57,165 bases of DNA from NCBI GenBank assembly GCA_016709145.1, contig JADJEK010000018.1, positions 1-57,165 of the forward strand, in the 5' to 3' direction. Each line of letters opens with the position of its first letter. Within the stretch, counting starts at the first letter, position 1. Under the pieces are notes generated by a model. It had not been told where the DNA came from. It did no database searches and saw nothing but the letters and a program-made list of their open reading frames with translations. Source of the DNA: Planctomycetota bacterium. Its GTDB lineage: Bacteria; Planctomycetota; B15-G4; JADJEK01. Made by a program: the position numbers and the translations under genes. Shown in pieces: positions 27,826-35,584 of this stretch.

Positions 27826-28419
27826 ATGAACGCACGCGACGACACCTTTCCTTGGACGCCCGATTCCGTGGCCGCCGATCCGGCGCTGCGTGCGCCGGGC
27901 GACCACGGAGCTGCCGCGCGGGCGAGCACCGATCCTGACGCCTTCGCTCTGTTGTTCCGCGCGCACGCGCCGGCGATCGGCAGTTACTTGCTGCGCCGGT
28001 GCGGCGATCCGCACCTGACCGACGACCTGGTGTCCGAGACGTTCCTCGCGGCCTACCGCGCGCTCGACCGTTACGAAGAGCGCGGGGTTCCGCTGCGGGT
28101 CTGGCTGTACCGCATCGCGACGAATGCGCTGCACGCGCACGTGCGCCGATCGTGGTGGCGCTCGCTCGTGCGACTCGACGACGTCGCCGAGCCGACCGCT
28201 GCGGAAACCGCCGACCCCGACGTCGACGATGCCGAAGCGGCGCGCCGCGAACTCGAGCGCTTGCCGCGCCGGTTCCAGGACGTCGCGTCGCTCTTCTATT
28301 TGGAAGAGCTCAGCGTCGAGCAGATCGCCGCGGTGCTGGACCTGCGCGAGGGCACCGTGAAGTCGCGCCTGCATCGGGCGCGACTCCGACTGATGGCCGC
28401 ATTCAACGCGCGGAGGTGA
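27826..28419 (+). CDS. ECF-type RNA polymerase sigma factor
   Basis: A 197-residue sigma-70-family factor containing only regions 2 and 4, as in ECF sigmas. Region 2 spans about residues 35-105 (ALLFRAHAPAIGSYLLRR, DDLVSETFLAAYRALDRY, VWLYRIATNALHAHVRR). After an acidic linker (ETADPDVDDAE), region 4 has LPRRFQDVASLFYLEELS, the helix-turn-helix EQIAAVLDLREGTVKSRLHRARLRL. ATG 27826 is preceded by AAGGGA (27809-27814). The next gene begins two bases after the stop with its Shine-Dalgarno inside the sigma gene, a typical sigma/regulator coupling. Target promoters are not identifiable here. Confidence 0.92.
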   Translation: MNARDDTFPWTPDSVAADPALRAPGDHGAAARASTDPDAFALLFRAHAPAIGSYLLRRCGDPHLTDDLVSETFLAAYRALDRYEERGVPLRVWLYRIATNALHAHVRRSWWRSLVRLDDVAEPTAAETADPDVDDAEAARRELERLPRRFQDVASLFYLEELSVEQIAAVLDLREGTVKSRLHRARLRLMAAFNARR

Positions 28420-28421
28420 AC

Positions 28422-28940
28422 GTGCACGAGTCCCCGGATCCGGTCCGAAGCGCGCTGAAGCCTCTCCGCTCCCGACGTTGGGACGGAGGTTCGACAGGCG
28501 AAGCGTTGGAGACTCGACTGATGGAAGCGATCCACGACCCCCCCAGGAAGCGCGCGCAACGCGGATGGCTGCTCGCCGCCGTGCTGCTGATCTCGGCCGG
28601 CGTCGCCGGCGCGGCGACGAAGTACGTCTACGACCACTACGTCGTGACCACCGAGGACAACGGCGACGGCACCGAGCACGTGACGATCGAGGACTCGACG
28701 ACCGGCGACACGATCCTCGACGAGAACTTGCCGAAGGGCGCCGGCATCTTCATGGCAGACCGGGACGAGAGCGGCGAACTACTGTCGGCCGATCAACGGA
28801 TGACCATCGTCGTCGAGCCGAGCGCGGAGCCCGCATCGGACGCGGACCCACTGCTGCAGCAGCTCGGGTACGTCGGCGGTGGAAAAACGCCGCCGAAGGC
28901 GCCCGAACCGGCGCCGGCCGGTTCGAACGGCGGGAAGTGA
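28422..28940 (+). CDS. Single-pass membrane protein, probable sigma-factor regulator
   Basis: A 172-residue protein with one transmembrane helix at about residues 47-68 (GWLLAAVLLISAGVAGAATKY). The N-terminal cytoplasmic part of 45 residues contains GGSTGEALETRLMEAIHDPPRKRA. The periplasmic part is acidic, with DNGDGTEHVTIEDSTTGDTIL, and ends in a Pro/Ala-rich tail. No zinc-binding anti-sigma motif (HxxxCxxC) is present. Its role as an anti-sigma or sigma regulator is inferred from direct coupling: GTG 28422 follows the sigma stop by two bases, and GGAGG (28412-28416) lies within the sigma gene. An alternative reading is an unrelated membrane protein of the same operon. Confidence 0.65.
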   Translation: MHESPDPVRSALKPLRSRRWDGGSTGEALETRLMEAIHDPPRKRAQRGWLLAAVLLISAGVAGAATKYVYDHYVVTTEDNGDGTEHVTIEDSTTGDTILDENLPKGAGIFMADRDESGELLSADQRMTIVVEPSAEPASDADPLLQQLGYVGGGKTPPKAPEPAPAGSNGGK

Positions 28941-28944
28941 CGGA

Positions 28945-30024
28945 ATGATCGCGGCGACGACGACACGACCTGGAATGCGCGGCGGCGTGTTCGCGTCGTG
29001 CGTCGTCGCAGCGCTCTTCGCGCAGGATCCTGTGCCGCGAAGAGGTGACCCTTCGAGCGTGCGCCCCGCGGCGCGCTCGGCGGAAGCCATCGTCGCCGAC
29101 CTCGACGCGACGCCGCTGCCGGGGTTTTTCACGGGCGATGACGCAGAGGTCGTACGCCGAGCGCTGCTGCGGCGTGCCGAGCTCGCACGCGAATTGTTCG
29201 AAGCGGAGCCGAACCATCCGCGTGTGCCTGACGCGTACGAGCTGCGGCTCGGCGTCCTCCTGAACACCGAGGGTGACGTCGCCGGTGTCGTCCGCGAGAC
29301 CGAAGCCCTGATGGAGACGTCGTCGATGCCGGCCGACGTACGCGAGCTCGCTCGCGTGTGGCGCACCTGTGCCGCGATGAAGGACCCGACGGAGACGCCC
29401 GCGTCGCGCCTCGCGCACATCGACCGCATGCTCGTCGAGTTCGAACACGGCGCACGCGCGCGCCTCTACGCCGAGAACTTGCTCGTCGACTTCGCGTGGC
29501 GCGAGACGATCGACGTCGCGGAGCAGAAGCGCGCGTGCGCTCGCGCGATCGAGCTCGGTCGCGACCACGGCGATCTCACCGCCGAGCGCGAACTGGTCCG
29601 TGTCCTCGGACTCATCGGCAAGCCACTCGAGCTCGGTGAGTTCACGAACGTCGCGGATGGCGCGCGCGTCGACTTCGCCGACATCCGCACGCGCCGGATC
29701 GTGCTGTTCTTGATGGCCGCGTATCCCCCGTTCGAACGGCCCGAGGACGACGACTTCGCGACCCTTCGCGCGCTGCGGGACCGCGTCGGACCCGACGCCG
29801 TGTCGGTCGTCGGCTTGATCGACATGCCGCCGACCCGCGACTTCTCGAAGGTCCCGTGGCCGGTGCGGCGCGAGCCGATCGACGACCCCATGCGCATCGA
29901 GGAGACGTTGGTCTGGGAGCTCGGCTTCCGGCGCAACGGCGTCTACGTCGTGCTCGACGCCGATCACGTGGTGCTGGCGGTGACGACGGCGCTCGAGCGC
30001 CTCGAACCGGTGTTCGCGCCCTGA
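28945..30024 (+). CDS. Exported helical-repeat protein with thioredoxin-like domain lacking CxxC
   Basis: A 359-residue protein, third in the sigma-factor cluster, four bases after the previous stop. An N-terminal signal is likely, with a possible internal start at the ATG of MRGGVFASCVVAALFAQDP. The middle part (about 45-235) is alpha-helical with TPR-like spacing (RAELARELFEAEPNHPRVPDAYELRLGVLL). The C-terminal 120 residues follow the TlpA/AhpC-TSA plan: FTNVADGARVDFADIRTRRIVLFLMAAYPPF. Where an active enzyme has WCxxC, this protein has AAYPPFERP, so a redox function is unlikely. It may be a scaffold or sensor in the sigma regulon; that is inference. Confidence 0.6.
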   Translation: MIAATTTRPGMRGGVFASCVVAALFAQDPVPRRGDPSSVRPAARSAEAIVADLDATPLPGFFTGDDAEVVRRALLRRAELARELFEAEPNHPRVPDAYELRLGVLLNTEGDVAGVVRETEALMETSSMPADVRELARVWRTCAAMKDPTETPASRLAHIDRMLVEFEHGARARLYAENLLVDFAWRETIDVAEQKRACARAIELGRDHGDLTAERELVRVLGLIGKPLELGEFTNVADGARVDFADIRTRRIVLFLMAAYPPFERPEDDDFATLRALRDRVGPDAVSVVGLIDMPPTRDFSKVPWPVRREPIDDPMRIEETLVWELGFRRNGVYVVLDADHVVLAVTTALERLEPVFAP

Positions 30025-30199
30025 CGTCGCGTCGGTCGACTCGGATCGTCGCGGCGTCGCGCGGGTCCCGTTCGACAGGCTGTTGAGAAATGAAACGCCC
30101 GGGGCCTCCCGCGGACGCTCTCTCCTTCTCGTCGACACCGTGTCGGGTTCGACGGCCCCGCTCTACGATGCGGCCCTTCGCGTGCCGCGGGGGGTGCCG

Positions 30200-31150
30200 A
30201 TGAGGATGGGACCGACGCGATCCGCGTGGTTGCTCTGCCTCGGCTACCTGGTCGTCGCAGGCACGTACATCGTCGTGTCCGGTTCGATCGCGAAGAACGA
30301 ATCGGGGTCCGTCGAAGAACTGGCGCGCAACGAACGTGTGAAGGGGCTCGCGTTCGTCGGGGTGACCGCCGCGCTGCTGTTCGTGGGTTCGTCGGTGCTG
30401 TTCCGACGCCTGCAAGACCAAGCCGACGACATCGCGCGGCATCGCGAAGCGCTGCTCGAGGCGGATCGCCGCGCGGTCGCGGGTCTGCTGGCTTCGGCCG
30501 TCGCGCACGACGTGAAGAACCTACTGCATGTCGTGCTCGGCAACGCCGAGATGCTCGAAGCTCACATCGAGCGCACGCCCGAGGCGCGCCGCATGTTCCA
30601 CGACCTCGAGAGTGCCGCCGGCCGCATGCTCGAACTCGCCGCGCGCATGCGCGACGCCACCAAGGCCGACGATCCCGCGCGCGAGGTCGACCTCGCGCAA
30701 CTCGTCCACGACGACGTCGCGGTCCTGAACGGACACGAGCGCATCCGCAATGTCCGACTGCACGTCAGCGCGGATGAACCGGTCCGCGTGTTCGCACAGC
30801 CGTCGATCGTGCGACGCGCGCTGATGAACCTCGTGCTGAACGCGGCCGAAGCGGCAGGCGCCGGCGGACGAGTCGACGTCCGCATCGTGCGTCGCGACGG
30901 CAAGGTCGCGGTGGAGATCCACGATTCGGGGCCGGGCGTACCGGCGGAGCTGCGCGGCTCGATCTTCGAGCCGGGCTACTCGACGAAGGCGAACGGGACC
31001 GGACTCGGTCTGCTGTCGGTGGCGGCCTGCGCGGCGCAACTCGGCGCGGAGGTCGTCGTCGGCGATTCGGATCTCGGAGGAGCTTGCTTCACGCTGCGCC
31101 TGGCGGCCACGAACGCACCCGCGCGCGGCGTGGCGGTCGCCACGGCGTGA
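30200..31150 (+). CDS. Membrane-bound sensor histidine kinase
   Basis: A 316-residue histidine kinase with a small periplasmic loop. Two transmembrane helices (about residues 8-27 and 50-70) enclose roughly 20 extracytoplasmic residues (SGSIAKNESGSVEEL). A short coiled linker leads to a HisKA-like helix with H103 in AVAHDVKNLLHVVLGN. The ATPase domain has the N box (NLVLNAAEA), G1 (DSGPGVP), F box (IFEPGYSTK) and G2 (GTGLGL). No response regulator lies next to it. The first start in frame is a TTG at 30083, but its leader has no Shine-Dalgarno and would add a basic extension; ATG 30200 or 30206 fits better. Confidence 0.83.
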   Translation: MRMGPTRSAWLLCLGYLVVAGTYIVVSGSIAKNESGSVEELARNERVKGLAFVGVTAALLFVGSSVLFRRLQDQADDIARHREALLEADRRAVAGLLASAVAHDVKNLLHVVLGNAEMLEAHIERTPEARRMFHDLESAAGRMLELAARMRDATKADDPAREVDLAQLVHDDVAVLNGHERIRNVRLHVSADEPVRVFAQPSIVRRALMNLVLNAAEAAGAGGRVDVRIVRRDGKVAVEIHDSGPGVPAELRGSIFEPGYSTKANGTGLGLLSVAACAAQLGAEVVVGDSDLGGACFTLRLAATNAPARGVAVATA

Positions 31151-31163
31151 GCCGGGCCGACGC

Positions 31164-31205
31164 CAGCCGTCATCCCCCAGCCGTCATCCCCCAGCCGTCA
31201 TCCCA
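31164..31205. repeat. Three tandem 14-bp repeats
   Basis: The unit AGCCGTCATCCCCC occurs at 31165-31178 and 31179-31192, with a third, imperfect copy at 31193-31205. It lies in the 60-base gap between the histidine kinase and the 3' end of tRNA-Leu. There are no spacers, so it is not a CRISPR array. Confidence 0.8.
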
Positions 31206-31213
31206 ATGATGTG

Positions 31214-31299
31214 TGGTGCGCAGGGAGGGACTTGAACCCTCATCCCCTTGCGGGGGCCAGATCCTAAGTCTGGTGCGTCTGCCATTCCGCCACCTGCGC
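31214..31299 (-). tRNA. tRNA-Leu (TAG)
   Basis: 86 bases including an encoded CCA (31214-31216). The acceptor GCGCAGG pairs with CCTGCGC. Anticodon loop CTTAGGA, flanked by CCAGA/TCTGG, gives anticodon TAG. The long variable arm (CCCCCGCAAGGGG-like stem) and GGTTCAAGTCC T-loop confirm a class II leucine tRNA. Confidence 0.95.
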
Positions 31300-31629
31300 C
31301 GGTGGAGCGGTCCCTCACGCGTGCGCGCGTGGGACTGGATCAACGCTCGAAGAGGCCCGGGATTAGAGCACGGAGCGTCGGTTCGGAGAAGGCGGGCATG
31401 GGGGGGCAGCCGTCACGTTGGCACAAACGAAGTCAGGGATGGATCCCTCGCGGTGGTGGACGTTCGACGTGATCGCGAAGAACCGCGGGGACCGGCGCGC
31501 CGCGCGCCGCACCCTGACGGCCCCGCCGGGTCAGATCCCCTTCGACCGCCCGCAGCACTCGGCGTACACGCCACCCCGACATCGCTAGAACGGGTCCAAC
31601 TCGACCACCTCGGACGAAAGGTCGCCTCC
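31300..31629. other. Intergenic region, tRNA-Leu to deiminase gene
   Basis: This 330-base gap carries the tRNA-Leu promoter (minus strand) and the promoter of the deiminase-like gene (plus strand). I could not pick convincing hexamers. A GC-rich palindrome-like run near 31317-31332 (CACGCGTGCGCGCGTG) is the only structure seen. Confidence 0.3.
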
Positions 31630-33348
31630 ATGCAACCCAGGTACCTTCGCGGACTGGCCCTCGCCCTCGTCGGAGTCAGCGTGCTCTCGTGTGCGATGGA
31701 CGAGCGCCAGCTCATGCCCTGCATCCGCGTCCATGCGGATCTCGAACACAAGGGCGAGTGGATCGAGTTCGAGCCACGCGAGTCGCGGTCCGCTCGTGAG
31801 TTCGTCGTGGTCGCGCCTCTGGCCACGCGCGACGCGGGCTGCGATGAGTTGCAAGATCCGAACGATGCGAGTGACGACGTCGGGGAGCGCTTGGGTCGAC
31901 TCCGCGTCGAGGCGGAGCCGGGCTCTCACGTCACGCTGTCGACGACGGGCGGGTCCGCGGTCTCGATCTTCCGTCGGACGGAAGATCGATGGACGCGCGT
32001 GAGCGCGGACGGCGACGCGATGTGGACCTTCGCCGTCGATGACTCCGCCGCGCTCGAGCTGGGCGTTGGCGTGGCGTTGCCGCAGGCGCCAACTGCCCCG
32101 GATGCGTCGTCCTGGCCGAGCACGTTCTCCGTCAGCATCAAGTCGACGTCCGGCGTGGAGCCGCCGCTCGAAGTCCCGTTCCGTGTGGCGCCGTTCTTGA
32201 TCCCGTCGGCGCTCGAGCCGGTCGAGGAGCTGTGGATCGTCGGGCAGGACAGGACGTCGGCCGCGGTGGCGGACCTCGAACGCTTTGCGGCTGGCGCGAA
32301 TGTCGACCTGGTCGTCCATCGCTCGCAGCCGCGCTCGGACCAGTGGATGCAAGACACGATCGAGCCCGGCGTGTTCGTGTACCCGGTGCGCGGGTCCGCG
32401 CGAGCAGCGCGTGCGGCCTTGGCCGGCGTCCGCCGCGAAATGCGAGCGTCCGCGGCCGGCCTCGATCGAGAGATCGAGGAACGACTGAGTGAGGAAGGCG
32501 CCGTGCTCGTGTCCGCGGGCACCTCACGCAAGGACACGCGCTGGATCGACTGGTATGGAAACCTCGAGGTCACGCCGCCGCACACGGATCGGACCGGCCG
32601 ACGGTTTCCGTACGGCCGCGTGATCACGGGGAAACAGGACGACCTCGGGATGCATCCCGCCGTCATGGCGTTCCTCGAATCGCAGCGGCTGCAGTGGCCG
32701 CCGATCGTGATCGACACGTCGTGGCTGGTCATCGGGCACGTCGACGAGGTCGTGAACTTCGTCCCGGCGCGGACTCGCTGCGGATTCAAGGTGCTGTTGC
32801 CGAGTCCTCAGGCAGCCCGTGACCTTCTCGACGACCTCGTGGCGCGAGGGCTCGGAGGCGCGGCGGTGTTCGCGGACTCACGCGACGCGACGACCGTGCT
32901 CGAGCTGCGGGATCGGGTCGCGGTGTCGGACGAGAACCGCTCGGTCGACGCGACGATCGCCGCGATCCGCGCGCAACTCCGGACCGAGTTGAATCTCGAC
33001 GACAGCGACTTCGTCCTGCTGCCGGTGCTGTTCGAACGCAGCGGAGCGGTCATCCCCAATGCCGTGAACGGGGTCGTTGCCGACGGTCACTTCGTCGCGA
33101 CCGATCCGCGCGGACCGCGCCACGATGGCAAGGACGTGTTCCAGGAAGCGATTCGCCAGGCCTTGTCCGGCTGCGACGTGGACGTCACGTTCGTCGATGC
33201 GTGGGAGGCCTATCACTCGTGGGGCGGCGAGCTGCATTGCGGCACGAACGCGTTCCGGAGGCTCCGCGATCCCGAGTGGTGGAACCACGTCGACGAGTCG
33301 AGCATCGTCGGATCGACCGACCAGGACAGTTCGAGCCCGCCGCGTTGA
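31630..33348 (+). CDS. Exported peptidylarginine deiminase-like lipoprotein
   Basis: Predicted to convert arginine side chains to citrulline. The 572-residue protein begins with a lipoprotein signal, with LVGVSVLSC as lipobox, so it should be anchored outside the cytoplasm. About residues 30-190 form a beta-sandwich-like N-terminal region; the C-terminal part belongs to the PAD catalytic fold of PF03068. All four catalytic residues of vertebrate PADs have clear counterparts: D242 (SDQWMQDTIE), H370 and D372 (GHVDEVVNF) and the nucleophilic C537 (HCGTNAFR). The LLPVLFERSG and AVNGVVADG segments precede the Cys as in that family. Calcium dependence cannot be judged. It is not the agmatine deiminase-type enzyme of Porphyromonas. 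Confidence 0.85.
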   Translation: MQPRYLRGLALALVGVSVLSCAMDERQLMPCIRVHADLEHKGEWIEFEPRESRSAREFVVVAPLATRDAGCDELQDPNDASDDVGERLGRLRVEAEPGSHVTLSTTGGSAVSIFRRTEDRWTRVSADGDAMWTFAVDDSAALELGVGVALPQAPTAPDASSWPSTFSVSIKSTSGVEPPLEVPFRVAPFLIPSALEPVEELWIVGQDRTSAAVADLERFAAGANVDLVVHRSQPRSDQWMQDTIEPGVFVYPVRGSARAARAALAGVRREMRASAAGLDREIEERLSEEGAVLVSAGTSRKDTRWIDWYGNLEVTPPHTDRTGRRFPYGRVITGKQDDLGMHPAVMAFLESQRLQWPPIVIDTSWLVIGHVDEVVNFVPARTRCGFKVLLPSPQAARDLLDDLVARGLGGAAVFADSRDATTVLELRDRVAVSDENRSVDATIAAIRAQLRTELNLDDSDFVLLPVLFERSGAVIPNAVNGVVADGHFVATDPRGPRHDGKDVFQEAIRQALSGCDVDVTFVDAWEAYHSWGGELHCGTNAFRRLRDPEWWNHVDESSIVGSTDQDSSSPPR

Positions 33349-33380
33349 TCCATGCCCCATGCGGCGGCGAGCTGTCCGCG

Positions 33381-35260
33381 TCAGGCGCCGGTCGGGGCTT
33401 CGACGCGCAGCCAGTGCAGCTCGCTCGCAGCCAGATGGTCGGGTTGGACCGGCTTGGCCAGATAGTCGTCCATGCCGACATCTGTCCGTCCATCAGGACG
33501 AGGTCGTAGTGCTTCGTCGCGACCGCGACGACCGCCGCGTCTCCGCTGGCGACGGCGTCGGCGCGCAGACCGAGCTTTTTCAGCACGCGCATCACGACCA
33601 TTCGATTGACCTCGTTGTCCTCCGCGACGAGCACCCGCAAACCGGCGAGCGTGCGTGCAGGCACGTAGCGGGGGCGCGGCGCGGGCTCGGCGGTCTCCGC
33701 GCGCGGCGCTCCGGCCAGCGAGCGCAGGAGTTCCAAGAGGTGGGAGCCGCGGATCGGCTTGGTGATCACGGCATCGAGTTGGGGGTCATGCATCGCGGCG
33801 CCGACGCCGGCGACCGACGTTATCAACACGGTTCGCGGTTGCGGCTGCACGGTGGGGTCGCGCAGCGACTTCGCGAACTGGATGCCGTCGCCGTCGGGCA
33901 TCGTCGCGTCGATCAACGCGACGTCGTAGGGGTCGCCGGCTGCCGCGGCGGCCGCGAGGGTGGCCGTCGCTACCGCCGGACGATCGAGTGCCGTGGCGCG
34001 CCAGCCCCATTGGCAAAGCTGCCGCTCGAGCATCGAACGGCTCGACGCGCTGTCGTCGACGATGAGCACACGGCGACGCGATTCGCCGGCTCGCGGAGTC
34101 GTGGACTCCTGGCGCGTCGCGGGAACGCCGCGCTGCAACGGAATCGTGAAGCGGAACGTGGAGCCGACGTCCGGAGTGCTCTCCACGGTCGTCGGCCTCG
34201 CGATCGCGCGTGACTCGAAGTTCCACTTCGCCGCGCTCGCTGAACTTCACCGCGTTCGAAAGCAGGTTCGCGAGCACCTGCCGCAAGCGCCCGGGATCGC
34301 CGACGACGTGGCCGGGCACGTCGGGGAACACGTCGCACAGCAACTCGATGCGCTTCTCCGCGGCGCGCCACGCCACCATGGCCGTGGTCTCGTCGAGGAT
34401 CGCGCGCAGGTCGAGCTCGACGCGTTCGAGCTCGACCTTGTCGGCTTCGAGCTTCGAGTCATCGAGCACGTCGTTGATCAACCACAGCAACGACTCGGAC
34501 GTACTGCGGATCGTGTTGCTGTACTCGAATTGTTCGTCATCGAGCTTCGTCGTCAGCAGCAACCCGGTCACGCCGATGATCCCGTTCAACGGCGTGCGCA
34601 GTTCGTGGCTCATGTTGGCCAGGAACTCGCCCTTCACGCGCAGCGCTCGCATGGCATCGTCACGAGCGACCGCGCATTCACTGATGCGGTCGCGCACTTG
34701 GCGCTCGATCGAATCCTGCGTCACCTCGAGTTCGGCGCGCCGGTGCGCGATCTCGTGCATCTCGCGCCGGCTGCAGCGCGCGGCCATGGCGAGGAATGCG
34801 ACCTCGAAGGCCATCCAACCGACGTGTTCGAGCCAACGCCAGTTGCCCGGCGACGGCGTGCCGAACACGGATTTAGGGAAGTACGTACCCCGCACGTAAT
34901 GGTCGAGCGCGACGCAGGTCGCTGACGTCGGCAGGATGCGCGCATCGCGATAGGTCCCCAAGAACGCCAGCGAGCCGAACACGTGGAAATGCGTCTCGAT
35001 GCGGCCGTCGGACAGATGGATGAACGGCGCCGAATACGAGGTCTGTGCCACCGCGATCGCGTGACGCGTGAGCGAGGAGCCCGGCGGCGTACGGCCAAGT
35101 CGCGGGAGCCGCGGTCTTGGCCCCCGGTGTGAACGCGTGATGCAACCACACGGCTTGCGTCACGCGGCGATGCCGACCCACAGCGCGACGCTGCACGCGA
35201 GCGCGATGCGGCGCAAAGCGGGTCGATCGGATCCGAACCAACGGAGAAGAGTCAGGGTCG
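33381..35260 (-). pseudogene. Decayed hybrid sensor histidine kinase with two receivers
   Basis: The remains of one gene are spread over several frames. From about 35260, membrane-sensor fragments continue to a typical SDGRIETHFHVFGSLAFLG domain, then HisKA (ANMSHELRTPLNG) and the N box (NLLSNAVKFSERG). Near 34190 about 70-80 residues of the ATPase domain are missing, with loss of the G1, F and G2 boxes, and the frame changes before ESTPDVGSTFRFTIPL. The first receiver is intact (VLIVDD, LIDATMP, TKP). The second breaks near 33475: after YDLVLMDGQMS the expected middle is absent and the text resumes in another frame at MDDYLAKPV, ending at 33381. Two clean internal deletions suggest real decay, though assembly errors could explain the frameshifts. 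Confidence 0.75.
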
Positions 35261-35584
35261 GCAGCGGCCGACCTTCCGTAGGGGACGTTGACCGACGTCG
35301 TGTCAAGGCCTCGGCCAGCGTCGAGTCGGCACAAATCCACGCCGGCCTGACGCCCCGTCCAACGGCCCCGTGTCGGTCACCGAGAAGTCGTCCCAGCGTT
35401 TGAACGAGGTGCGCGGAATCGGCCCCGGCGGGCGATGGTCGGTCGCGGTAACTCCGTGCGGACCGGAATCCCGCCCGGGTAACGCGCGGAGCCTCCTCGG
35501 CCTCGGCGCGGCATGTGCTCATGCGCTTTCGAACTGCGATGCGAGAGCGTGGGCGCTGCCCATCTCGCACGTCTGGAGGGTCCC

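Noticed and set aside
28945..30024. Active thioredoxin/peroxiredoxin
   Set aside because: The expected CxxC or peroxidatic Cys is absent (AAYPPFERP), so a catalytic redox role is not supported.
31165..31205. CRISPR array
   Set aside because: Three head-to-tail 14-base repeats without spacers and no cas genes in the window.
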